Assembly (NCBI RefSeq): GCF_037392515.1
Contig: NC_090288.1
Coordinates: forward strand, 18,322,969-18,386,968
Reading direction: 5' to 3'
From: Haliotis asinina
Lineage: Eukaryota > Mollusca > Gastropoda > Lepetellida > Haliotidae
DNA length: 64,000 bases
Part shown: positions 21,893 to 30,115 of the stretch, piece by piece
Layout of the letters: each line of letters starts with the position of its first letter
Position numbering within the stretch: the first letter of the stretch is position 1
Position numbers and translations under genes: made by a program
Notes under the pieces: generated by a model
Database searches by the model: none
What the model saw: only the letters and a program-made list of their open reading frames with translations
What the model was told of the DNA's origin: nothing

Positions 21893-24800
21893 TTACAGTT
21901 CAATTAACAAATCTAATTCCTTTAAAAATGCAATAATTAAATGAGGGCTAATATTGCTAAAAAGATCCTTCATAGTTTCTGAATTAAAATACTGATCCCT
22001 TGTGATGGAATACTCAACACAGTCAAGCAAGATATGCTTGACTGTGATTTTTTCATCACAAGGGATGCAGAATGGAGGATCCTCACCTTTCAAAAGGTAT
22101 TCATGAGTATATCTCGTATGGCCAATACGACATCGCCTCATAATGACCTCCTCAAATCTGGACTGACAACCCAAGTGGGTATAACCAATATAAGGTTTTA
22201 TTGCATGTAATTTATTTACACCCATTTGGGTGTCCCACCTCTTTTGCATCAGATCTCGGATATACGATCTAATTGTAGCTTTATAATCAGTGTATGGAAT
22301 AAGAAGTGGTGTCACAGATTTGTTGAGTGCTGCCTTGGCAGCAAGATCAGCCATTGTGTTCCCGGAAATGCCTACGTGGCTGGGTAACCAACAAAAGACG
22401 ATGTCGTATTGGCCAGTGGCAAGATCATTATGCAATTCAATAATTTCAATTAAAAGTGGATGTTTACATGAGAGGTTTTTAATAGCCTGAAGGCAAGAAA
22501 GAGAGTCTGAATAGATTATATACTGTTTATGTTTAGGGTGTCTTTCAATATATTTAAGAGCCGTGAGTATCGCGTTAGCTTCTGCAGTAAAAATAGAGCT
22601 GTTATCTGGAATTCTAGAAGATATTGTTCTGTTTCCTATGACAGTGGCACTAGCTACTGCACCACCGTCCTTGGAACCATCTGTAAATAAAGGTTTGTAA
22701 TTGCTATATTTAGTTTTTAATTGATTATATTCTTGTTTGTATTGTAATTCATTAGTTTCTGATTTTTTATATGAAGTTAATGTTAGGTCAACTTGTGGCC
22801 TAACCAACTGCCAAGGAGGAGAAGAAAGAAGACGCGAGGGAGCTATGTTTTCCAGCTCAATGCCGGCTAAAGAAAGAAAGGGTTTAATTCTGTGCCCTAG
22901 AGGTGGAATAAGAGAAGACTGTTTGTTATATAAATCCTCATAAAGAGGGTTAAAGACACAATCAAATGCCGGGTCAGATTTGTTAGAGTATAGTTTTGTA
23001 GCATATTGTAAAGATAATTTTAAACGTCGCTGAGTGAGAGATGGCTCATCTGCCTCGACATAGAGACTGTCAACGGGAGAAGTTCGAAAAGATCCAAGAC
23101 ATAATCTTAGACCTTGATGATGGATAGAATCTAACATTTTCAGGCTGCTTTTACAGGCTCCACCATATACAACGGAACCGTAGTCAAGTTTGGAGCGAAT
23201 GAGTGATCTGTATAAGTGAAGTAGGGTGGTTTGATCGCCTCCCCATTTTGAGTTGGAAACAACTTTTAACAAGTCGAGTGCCTTCAAACATTTAACCTTG
23301 AGGGATTTAATGTGCGGCAAGAACGTCAAGTGGGAGTCAAATATAAGACCCAGAAACTTGGCCTCCTTTACAACTTTAATAGGTGAGCCGTTTAGATACA
23401 GTTCAGGGTCCTTATGTGGTTTATGTTTACGGCAGAAATGTATACAGTTAGTTTTAGACTTAGAAAATTTAAAGCCGTTTTCCAAACACCATTTATTTAT
23501 CTTGTTTAGACACAACTGCATTTGCCGTTCAATAGTATGCATGTTTTTACCTCGACATGAAATGTTAAAATCATCCACAAAAAGTGATCCATCAATTGAA
23601 TCATTTAAAACCTTGGATAAACTGTTTATCTTGATACTAAAAAGTGTTACAGACAAAATGCTGCCTTGTGGAACACCCTGATCCTGATTATAATAATCAG
23701 ACAGGGTAGAACCCACTCGAACTTGAAACTGCCTGTCTTGTAAAAATTGTGATATAAAAAGGGGCAAACGACCCCTTAAACCGAAGTCATGTAAGTCCTT
23801 TAAAATGCCATGCTTCCAAGTTGTATCGTATGCTTTCTCGAGATCAAAGAAGATCGATACTGCATGTTGTTTATTTACCAGAGCATTTTTAACAAAGGAT
23901 TCTAATCGTAGCAGATGATCAATTGTACTACGATTTTTCCTGAAACCACACTGAATATTTGTTATAAGATTATTGGTTTCAAGATACCACGTTAATCTAT
24001 TGTTTACCATTCGTTCCATGGTTTTACAGACACAACTTGTTAAGGAGATTGGTCTGTAGTTAGACGGATCAGTATGATCCCGGCCAGGCTTTGGAATAGG
24101 CACTACAATTGCATTACGCCAGGAAGGTGGGAAATTACCTGAAGTCCAAATTTGATCAAAAATTTCTAAAAGGATTTCCAAACACGGTTCAGGCAAATGC
24201 TTCAGGAGCTGATAATGTATGTTATCAGCCCCTGTTGCTGTATCATGAGCTTGCTCAAGGGCAGTATGGAGCTCATGTAACGAAAATAATTCGTTATAAT
24301 CTTCACCGTTGTCTGAGTTAAAATTAATCCTTTTCTGCTCTTGTTGTTTCTGATACTTTTGAAACTCAGGAGCATAATTAGATGATGAAGAATGTTTGGC
24401 AAGTGTTTCGCCAATTTTATTGGCTATGTCATCTTTATTAGTTAATACATTATCACCATCCTTTAGATGCTGAACAGTCGATTTATATCCTTTACCTTTT
24501 ATCCTTTGGATCATGTTCCACACCTTTGAAATTGGCGTGCGAGAATTTATTTGGGAAATATAGTTCCGCCAAGACTGACGCTTATTCTGTTTAAACGCAC
24601 GTCTAGCCTTGGCATTGAAGATTTTAACTTTGTTTAAATTATGGACCGTCGGATGTTTGCGAAAATATTTTTCAGCTTTCTTCCTACTCTTTCTGGCCTG
24701 TTTACACTCGTTATTAAACCATGGTTTGCGAATGTGTGGAGTTGCAGAGGACTGTGGAATTGCTCTGTCAGCTATTTTATTTAGAAGATCTGAAAACGAC

Positions 24801-25582
24801 AGTATGGGATCTTGACTGTTCCTGAAAAGATCATGCTTCAAGTGTTCAACACACAGTGTTTCATATAATGACCAGTCAGCCCTGGCGAAGTTCCTTCTAG
24901 ATACAGGTGGATCATCACCAGGATTGTATGTTTTCAGAAGGGTGGGGAAGTGATCACTCCCACATAGGTCATCATGGACCATCCATTCAAATTCAGTATA
25001 CAAGTTTGAATCGGTAAGTGACAGATCCAGGGAAGAATATGTTCCCGTAGCTGGATGTAGATACGTGGCGGAATCGTTGTTGAAAATGCACAAATTATTG
25101 TCGGAAATAAATTCCTCAAGGATTTTACCTTTAGTATTAGTGTCGGCACTTCCCCAAAGCGGACTGTGTCCGTTAAGGTCACCCATGATGATAAATGGCT
25201 TTGGGAGTTGATCATACAGGTTTTGAAGATCCGACTGTCTGATATTAGAAGACGGAGGGATATACAAGCTGCACAGAGTCAATGCAATATGCAGGGTCAG
25301 TCGAACAGCTACAGCCTGAAGATTGGTAGTAAGTGGAACAGGGCTGTGTATTATACCCTGTCGCACTAAGATAGAAGCACCTCCTGTTGCTCTATCTCCT
25401 GGGGGAGAAAAGGAATGGTAATCACTGTGTTGTCTTAAAGTGAAGTTATCTGTAGATTTTAAATATGTCTCTTGGAGACATATGGCTGACGGCTGTAAAT
25501 CTTGTATCAGCAATTGTACCTCACTGAAATTATTTTTTAGTCCTCTGCAATTCCATTGCATTAATGTAGACAACTGAGTCAT
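21893..25582 (-). CDS. LINE B ORF2 polyprotein: APE endonuclease, reverse transcriptase, RNase H, Cys/His C-terminus
   Basis: The enzyme nicks target DNA and copies the element RNA from the nick. 1229 aa, full length. Domain 1 (about 1-230) is an AP-type endonuclease with QE at 37-38, GDLNGH at 134-139 and SDH at 209-211. The reverse transcriptase (about 440-760) has motif A FDLEKAYD with Asp580, motif B VPQGSILS, and motif C FVDD with Asp670/671. The RNase H domain (about 960-1095) has Asp968, Glu1001 and Asp1026, and the GNTMAD block. The C-terminus carries CIPCDEKITVKHILLDC, a C-x2-C-x7-H-x4-C motif. The ATG overlaps the ORF1 stop as ATGA, which suggests termination-reinitiation. All catalytic residues I can identify are present. 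Confidence 0.95.
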   Translation of the reverse strand: MTQLSTLMQWNCRGLKNNFSEVQLLIQDLQPSAICLQETYLKSTDNFTLRQHSDYHSFSPPGDRATGGASILVRQGIIHSPVPLTTNLQAVAVRLTLHIALTLCSLYIPPSSNIRQSDLQNLYDQLPKPFIIMGDLNGHSPLWGSADTNTKGKILEEFISDNNLCIFNNDSATYLHPATGTYSSLDLSLTDSNLYTEFEWMVHDDLCGSDHFPTLLKTYNPGDDPPVSRRNFARADWSLYETLCVEHLKHDLFRNSQDPILSFSDLLNKIADRAIPQSSATPHIRKPWFNNECKQARKSRKKAEKYFRKHPTVHNLNKVKIFNAKARRAFKQNKRQSWRNYISQINSRTPISKVWNMIQRIKGKGYKSTVQHLKDGDNVLTNKDDIANKIGETLAKHSSSSNYAPEFQKYQKQQEQKRINFNSDNGEDYNELFSLHELHTALEQAHDTATGADNIHYQLLKHLPEPCLEILLEIFDQIWTSGNFPPSWRNAIVVPIPKPGRDHTDPSNYRPISLTSCVCKTMERMVNNRLTWYLETNNLITNIQCGFRKNRSTIDHLLRLESFVKNALVNKQHAVSIFFDLEKAYDTTWKHGILKDLHDFGLRGRLPLFISQFLQDRQFQVRVGSTLSDYYNQDQGVPQGSILSVTLFSIKINSLSKVLNDSIDGSLFVDDFNISCRGKNMHTIERQMQLCLNKINKWCLENGFKFSKSKTNCIHFCRKHKPHKDPELYLNGSPIKVVKEAKFLGLIFDSHLTFLPHIKSLKVKCLKALDLLKVVSNSKWGGDQTTLLHLYRSLIRSKLDYGSVVYGGACKSSLKMLDSIHHQGLRLCLGSFRTSPVDSLYVEADEPSLTQRRLKLSLQYATKLYSNKSDPAFDCVFNPLYEDLYNKQSSLIPPLGHRIKPFLSLAGIELENIAPSRLLSSPPWQLVRPQVDLTLTSYKKSETNELQYKQEYNQLKTKYSNYKPLFTDGSKDGGAVASATVIGNRTISSRIPDNSSIFTAEANAILTALKYIERHPKHKQYIIYSDSLSCLQAIKNLSCKHPLLIEIIELHNDLATGQYDIVFCWLPSHVGISGNTMADLAAKAALNKSVTPLLIPYTDYKATIRSYIRDLMQKRWDTQMGVNKLHAIKPYIGYTHLGCQSRFEEVIMRRCRIGHTRYTHEYLLKGEDPPFCIPCDEKITVKHILLDCVEYSITRDQYFNSETMKDLFSNISPHLIIAFLKELDLLIEL

Positions 25583-26814
25583 GGCGCCTCAATTGGTGAT
25601 CTCTCTCGTGAATGTGAGGAGGATAAGCTTCTCCGCCTATCTTGTGAGGATGGAGTTACCTCCATAGCCAGAGGTCCAAATGAGTTTTCAAGAGGAACCT
25701 CTGGAACTGTGGGGACAACAGGTAGTTTATCCCTATTAATCTTTTTTCCTTTCTTCTTTTTAGATTTATCGATGGCTGGTTGCAAAACAGTCTTTTGAGA
25801 TGATGACTCGGATTCAGTTTCATCAGTCTGAGAACCAGATGTAGAATGAATAACAGTGGCAGTAGGTATAGTGGCTGAAACTGAAGAGATAGGTGTTGCC
25901 GTCTTGACCCAAGACAAGTCAGTCTGAGATGCAGTAGAGGACACTACCACAGAGCAGTTCACTGCCGTAGCGTAGGTAATGTTTGAAGGAGTAGAGGTTT
26001 GATTTAGCATTTTTTTGGCATCCATGTATGAGACATTTTTCTCGCATTTAAGTTTCATAATCTGAGACTCACGCTGGAACACAGGGCACGATTTTGAAGA
26101 AGCGGGATGTGCACCATTACAGTTTGCACACTTGTAATCTTTCTTGCAGTCAGACCCGTCATGACTATCGCCACAACGATAACATACGACAGAGTTCCGG
26201 CAAGAATTTGAGCCATGTCCAAAATGCTGACATTTGTAACATCGCAGTGGACTTGGGATATACACATCCACTCCGATATTGAAATAACCTGCTTTGATAG
26301 ATGTTGGAAGTGAAGAGCGGGAAAAGGTCAAGAGATAGGTGTTAGTTTTTGTAACAATGCCGTCGTTCTTAAAGGTGAACCGTTTCACTGCTGAAACTCC
26401 CTGATCTTGTAGCTCTAAAGCAATGTCCTCTTCAGACATATCAGCAAGGCAACGTGCCCTGTCACGAATAATGCCACGGCATGAGTTTAATGTTTTATGT
26501 ATAGAAACACGAACCTCTACATTTGCAAATGTTTTGATGGATAACAAATTTAGAGACTGTTGTTTCCGTAAACATTCCACCAAAAGTGAGCCACTACGGA
26601 GACGAATAACATTTTTCACCTCACCACAAATACCAGATATAGCCTTTGAAACGGCAAAAGGGTTGAGTTTGAGAGGAAGAAAATCCGCAGCTTCTATCAC
26701 AAGAAACCGAGCCCATGAATCTATATTTTTCTGAATTTGCTCTGTGGGGTGATCTATTTCGTCAAGACGTCTTTTCTTTTCATGACGAGATGAACCAGCT
26801 TGTTGTTGAGCCAT
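25579..26814 (-). CDS. LINE B ORF1: gag-like RNA-binding protein with three zinc knuckles
   Basis: 411 aa from MAQQQAGSSRHEKKRR at 26814. The frame is open further upstream to 26883, but this ATG aligns with the starts in the other copies. Residues about 30-80 (FLVIEAADFLPLKLNPFAVS...LLVEC) resemble an RRM-type fold. Knuckles follow: CYKCQHFGHGSNSC (C-x2-C-x4-H-x4-C), CYRCGDSHDGSDC and CANCNGAHPASSKSC. The C-terminal third is Ser/Thr-rich with a Lys-rich stretch (KSKKKKGKK) and ends RSPIEAP. Its role is packaging element RNA for retrotransposition, by family analogy. The TGA stop overlaps the ORF2 start. Confidence 0.9.
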   Translation of the reverse strand: MAQQQAGSSRHEKKRRLDEIDHPTEQIQKNIDSWARFLVIEAADFLPLKLNPFAVSKAISGICGEVKNVIRLRSGSLLVECLRKQQSLNLLSIKTFANVEVRVSIHKTLNSCRGIIRDRARCLADMSEEDIALELQDQGVSAVKRFTFKNDGIVTKTNTYLLTFSRSSLPTSIKAGYFNIGVDVYIPSPLRCYKCQHFGHGSNSCRNSVVCYRCGDSHDGSDCKKDYKCANCNGAHPASSKSCPVFQRESQIMKLKCEKNVSYMDAKKMLNQTSTPSNITYATAVNCSVVVSSTASQTDLSWVKTATPISSVSATIPTATVIHSTSGSQTDETESESSSQKTVLQPAIDKSKKKKGKKINRDKLPVVPTVPEVPLENSFGPLAMEVTPSSQDRRRSLSSSHSRERSPIEAP

Positions 26815-27430
26815 GATGAAAAGAAAATAATTCAGCATCCTTGCTCCCCACCCACCATGGAGTGTCAACAAGGACGGTGTCAAATAGCATCGGATATCCT
26901 AGATGCCGACACCAGGGATACAGGGATGCTATACTCTAGTGAGTAGGACACAAATAGCAACATTTGTATACCATATTAAATGCCAGGGTGGTTCTGCCCG
27001 TGACAAGAAATTGGACACATGTTGAATCTGGAGGTCAACGTCACCAGATTGGCCCATGAGCCACCGCCTTCTGGCACGGGACTCTAGGCAATGTAATTAT
27101 ATTACAGAGTAGAACACACAAACGTAAAGTTATCAATAATTTAAACATTGCAAATAAAAAATGTCCAAGACCCAAATGATAATGTACTGTGCAAATATAA
27201 TCACCATGCACAGGGCTTGGCGTGACCAGCCGATTGGTCGAACCGGGCCCATTCGACCACCCGTCTAGGTGAAGTCAGGGCCAAAGTGGTGTGTTAGGCA
27301 ATAGCAACACGGTTCCAGGCCCCTATTGCCCTCAACCACCAGGATCCCCTCCTCCACCGACACAGGGCCGCAACCCACGGCTAACGGGTTGGTGGACCAA
27401 ATATACCCCCGGGTCCACAACGGGGGTGTT

Positions 27431-27488
27431 GGCGAGCTCTTGGCGTTACCCAGCACCCACCACGAGGAGGTGGCTCGCCACGGGTGCC
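27431..27488 (-). ncRNA. HDV-like self-cleaving ribozyme at the 5' end of LINE B
   Basis: Same 58-nt sequence as in the other three LINEs (pairings given for 52824-52881). The element starts at ribozyme nucleotide 1 (27488). Confidence 0.8.
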
Positions 27489-27501
27489 ATCATCAGTTTG
27501 A

Positions 27502-28112
27502 AGCCACATTTAATATTATGATATCCACAGAATGATGCGTCAACAATTTACTTTTGTTGTCTTGTTCATCTAAGCAATGATACGAATCTACTATTCCTTC
27601 CCCAGGCACATTCAGATTGAATTATAACACCTCGTGAAAGCTAAGTTTCAGTCAGGAATGGAAACCAACACATGACCATTGCTTCGTGTCAGTTTCCATC
27701 ACCGGAGCTTAGAGTATCCATTATGGATTCTATTTGGAAACTAGGTCACCCAGTTTTACTGAATGGATACCAACTGGATGTCAGGATGGTAAACGATTAC
27801 ACATTTTATGTTACTTAGTTCAAAACAGCGCAATGGAAACCAACATGAAACTACATTTTCTACTTTTATGTTGGTTTCCATTTAGTGAGATCTGAGAGTT
27901 GCAAATTCCAGGTATGGAAACCAACAAGAAACCCCCGAACTTAGTTTCATTTTGGTTTCCATTTACAGAAATACCAAAATCACATTTCCAAAATGGAATC
28001 TAGTTGGAAACTCAGTTAGAGAGTTTCAGGGAATGGAAACCAACTGGATACCGCAATTACCCACATTACGGATGGTTTCCAGGTTTCTGGAAACCAAGTC
28101 ATTTTTGTAGTG
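27502..28112. repeat. Right subterminal region of CACTA-like element 2
   Basis: From about 27650 the sequence is packed with GGAAACCAAC / GTTGGTTTCC and related motifs in both orientations (about a dozen). It ends in the inverted terminal repeat. No coding potential. Confidence 0.75.
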
Positions 28113-28115
28113 TTT

Positions 28116-28717
28116 GTTTAGCATCAAGTAATCATAAATGTATCATGCAGTATGTATGTGTATGAATGGTGATGTATGTTTGCAGCGTTAAGTTAAGATG
28201 AAGAAAGTGACAAACTATAAATCTCTATATGTTCCATGTTACTTACACACCTATTGATACTTTCAAAAAACATATACACGATTATAATGCAAGCCCCCCC
28301 GTCCCCCCCCCCCCTCCCCCTTTTTAAACTCTATTATAAATAATATATTATAATTCAGTCCATACGATGAGAGAGACAGGAGGAATTTGTATATTTGTTC
28401 ATCTCGCACGTACAAAGACCGCGTAGGTGTTGATAAAAATACAGCACACACTGGCAAAGGGGTATGAGAGACACAGGTAATAAATTACATGAAATGCTGT
28501 AATATATGTATTCACACCGGCCTCTTTCCCATTAAAATCTTTACGACACAATTAAATAATCAGTACTTGTTTGTGCGACTAGACAGTTTCCTGTCATATC
28601 CGAGACCTGCCAGGGAAATCAGGCATGATTAGCACTAATTAGCCTCGTCGCAGCAATCAGGCAGTCAGCGAGGGGTGCCAGGTGTTGGGCAGTGGAGCGG
28701 CTCCAGGGCTTAATGAG
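28116..28717. other. Right end of the piggyBac-like element
   Basis: Starts with the rest of direct repeat copy 2 (to about 28260). Then come a C-rich homopolymer stretch (28294-28322), AT-rich sequence and the GC-richer right end with the terminal inverted repeat at 28698-28717. No gene seen. Confidence 0.6.
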
Positions 28718-30115
28718 TTAAGACCTTTCTGTGCACTTAAGGTCTTGTATAGGAGTCCATAAGTGCACAGAAAAGCCTAAAATGCACAATGATGTCTTGG
28801 CCCCTCCCTCCACCCTCTTGACTGTTTCTGGTTGATGCAGAGGCCTTACCCCATCCCTTTGACCATCTAAAAACACATCTACACTGAATATTTCATTCAC
28901 TCTCTCTCCCATTTCAGCCAACATGAGTGACTGCCTCGGCTCGTCAGGCGAACAGTCAGTGTGTACCATAGAGGTGCTGCCAGGTTCTCAGGAGAGCTTC
29001 ATCCAGCCCCAAGCACCCCAGAGAACTGGTAGGAAATGAAATGCATCTTGTATTTGCTCTGTCTTTTCTCAAAATATCCATTGTGCACTTAAGAACTTTC
29101 TGTGCACTTAAGGTCTTGTATAGGAGTTCTTAAGTGCACAGAAAAGCCTTAAATGCACAATGATGTCTTGGCCCCTCCCTCCAACCTCTTGACTGTTTCT
29201 GGCTGGTGCAGAGGCCTTACCCCATCCCTTTGACCATCTACAAACACATCTACACTGAATATTTCATTCACTCTCTCTTCCATTTCAGCCATCATGGAAC
29301 ACCTGCCTCGGCACCCAAGGCGAACAGTCAGTGTGTACCATAGAGGTGCTGCCAGCTGTCTAGTAGAGCTTCATCCAGCCCCAAGCACCCCAGAGGACTG
29401 GTAGGAAATGAAATGCATCGTGTATTTGCTCTGTCTTTTCTCAAAATATCCATTGTGCACTTAAGACCTTTCTGTGCACTTAAGGTCTTGTATAGGAGTT
29501 CTTAAGTGCACAGAAAAGCCTTAAATGCACAATGATGTCTTGGCCCCTCCCTTAACCCTCTTGGCTGTATCTGGCTGGTGCAGAGGCCCCACCTCATCCT
29601 TTTCACCATGTACAAACCCCTGTTGACTCAACATTTCAATTGTTTTCTCTCTCATTTCAGGTCACATGGGCTTCTCCCTCGGCACATCAGGTGGACAGTC
29701 AGTGTGCACCTTACACCTGCTGCCAGCAGTCCAGGAGCATTTCATCCAGCCCAAATCCTCCCAGAAGGAAATGAAATGCATCTTCGTTTTTTGCTTGGGC
29801 TATCCTTGAAATGTATTGTGTACAGACTTCAGTGCTGACTGAATATTCTGACAGCAGTGATTGGATGCTTTTGTGTAAGCAGTTTTCTGTTTTTGAAATG
29901 TCCATCCATACAGTAATTAAAAGTAATCATAGTTTTGAATATTTAGTTGCTTCTTTTATAATCCATCCTTTTGACCATCTACAAACCCATCTACACTGAA
30001 TATTCCATTCACTCTCTCTCTCATTTCAGCTATCATGGAACACTGTCTCGGCACCTCAGGCGAACAGTGTGCACCATAGAGGTTTTAACCAGCCCCAAGT
30101 ACTTGAGGATATGAA
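28718..30115 (+). repeat. P tandem array: three ~370-bp units plus a partial fourth
   Basis: Units start at about 28732, 29102 and 29473. Each has a hairpin (TTTCTGTGCACTTAAG, 16-nt loop, CTTAAGTGCACAGAAA in the best copies), a C-rich block (TTGGCCCCTCCCTCC), a pyrimidine tract with CATTTCAG, an exon-like block, and a donor-like CTG|GTAGGAAATG. A partial unit at about 29960-30115 closes the array. The unit at 29.65 kb is diverged and shortened. The array is the continuation of 8936-9242 across the piggyBac insertion. Confidence 0.85.
28918..29028 (+). CDS. Exon-like block of the P array, intact copy (putative, unknown protein)
   Basis: 111 bp between CCCATTTCAG and GTAGGAAATG, both good splice signals. 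In its open frame (entry phase needing one base from upstream) it reads NMSDCLGSSGEQSVC then TIEVLPGSQESFIQPQ, with no stop. The length is a multiple of three and entry and exit phases match, so copies can be joined to each other in frame. The closest intact partner is 49843-49953 in the inverted array. Other copies (9102, 29290, 29662, 49476 and 50210 regions) are variants; several carry stops at LPAV-TAG. No family recognised. It may simply be non-coding repeat sequence. Confidence 0.35.

Larger units (their letters stand above)
21336..27488 (-). mobile_element. LINE B, full-length and apparently intact non-LTR retrotransposon
   Basis: 6153 bp, flanked by the 13-bp duplication ATCATCAGTTTGA (21323-21335, 27489-27501). 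Order on the minus strand: HDV-like ribozyme, ~610-bp GC-rich 5' UTR, ORF1 (411 aa), ORF2 (1229 aa), ~550-bp 3' UTR, and a tail ...TTAACTCACTCACTCA. No stop or frameshift is seen in either ORF. It sits inside CACTA-like element 2, so it is one of the youngest insertions in the window. Confidence 0.95.
17970..28112. mobile_element. CACTA (EnSpm)-like DNA transposon 2, containing LINE B
   Basis: Ends: CACAGCAAAAATAAGCTGG on the left and the inverted CACTACAAAAATGACTTGG on the right, with the 3-bp duplication TTT (17967-17969, 28113-28115). CAC-starting termini, a 3-bp duplication and dense subterminal repeats (GGTTTCC in both orientations over the outer ~450 bp of each side) are the hallmarks of the CACTA superfamily. 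The ends closely resemble the element at 34871-41083. Without LINE B it is about 4 kb. It holds only remnants of genes, so it is non-autonomous. Confidence 0.8.
9243..28717 (+). mobile_element. piggyBac-like DNA transposon carrying nested insertions
   Basis: The ends are imperfect inverted repeats: CTCATTAAGGCCGAGAGCCG on the left and the reverse complement of CGGCTCCAGGGCTTAATGAG on the right, 17 of 20 positions matching. TTAA flanks both sides (9239-9242, 28718-28721), the piggyBac target. Removing 9243-28721 rejoins ...CCATTGTGCGCTTAA to GACCTTTCTGTGCAC, which matches an uninterrupted array unit at about 29450-29480. Subtracting LINE A, the CACTA element and their duplications leaves about 3.3 kb, a normal piggyBac size. 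Only the C-terminal Cys-rich end of a transposase is recognisable, so the element is not autonomous. Confidence 0.85.
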
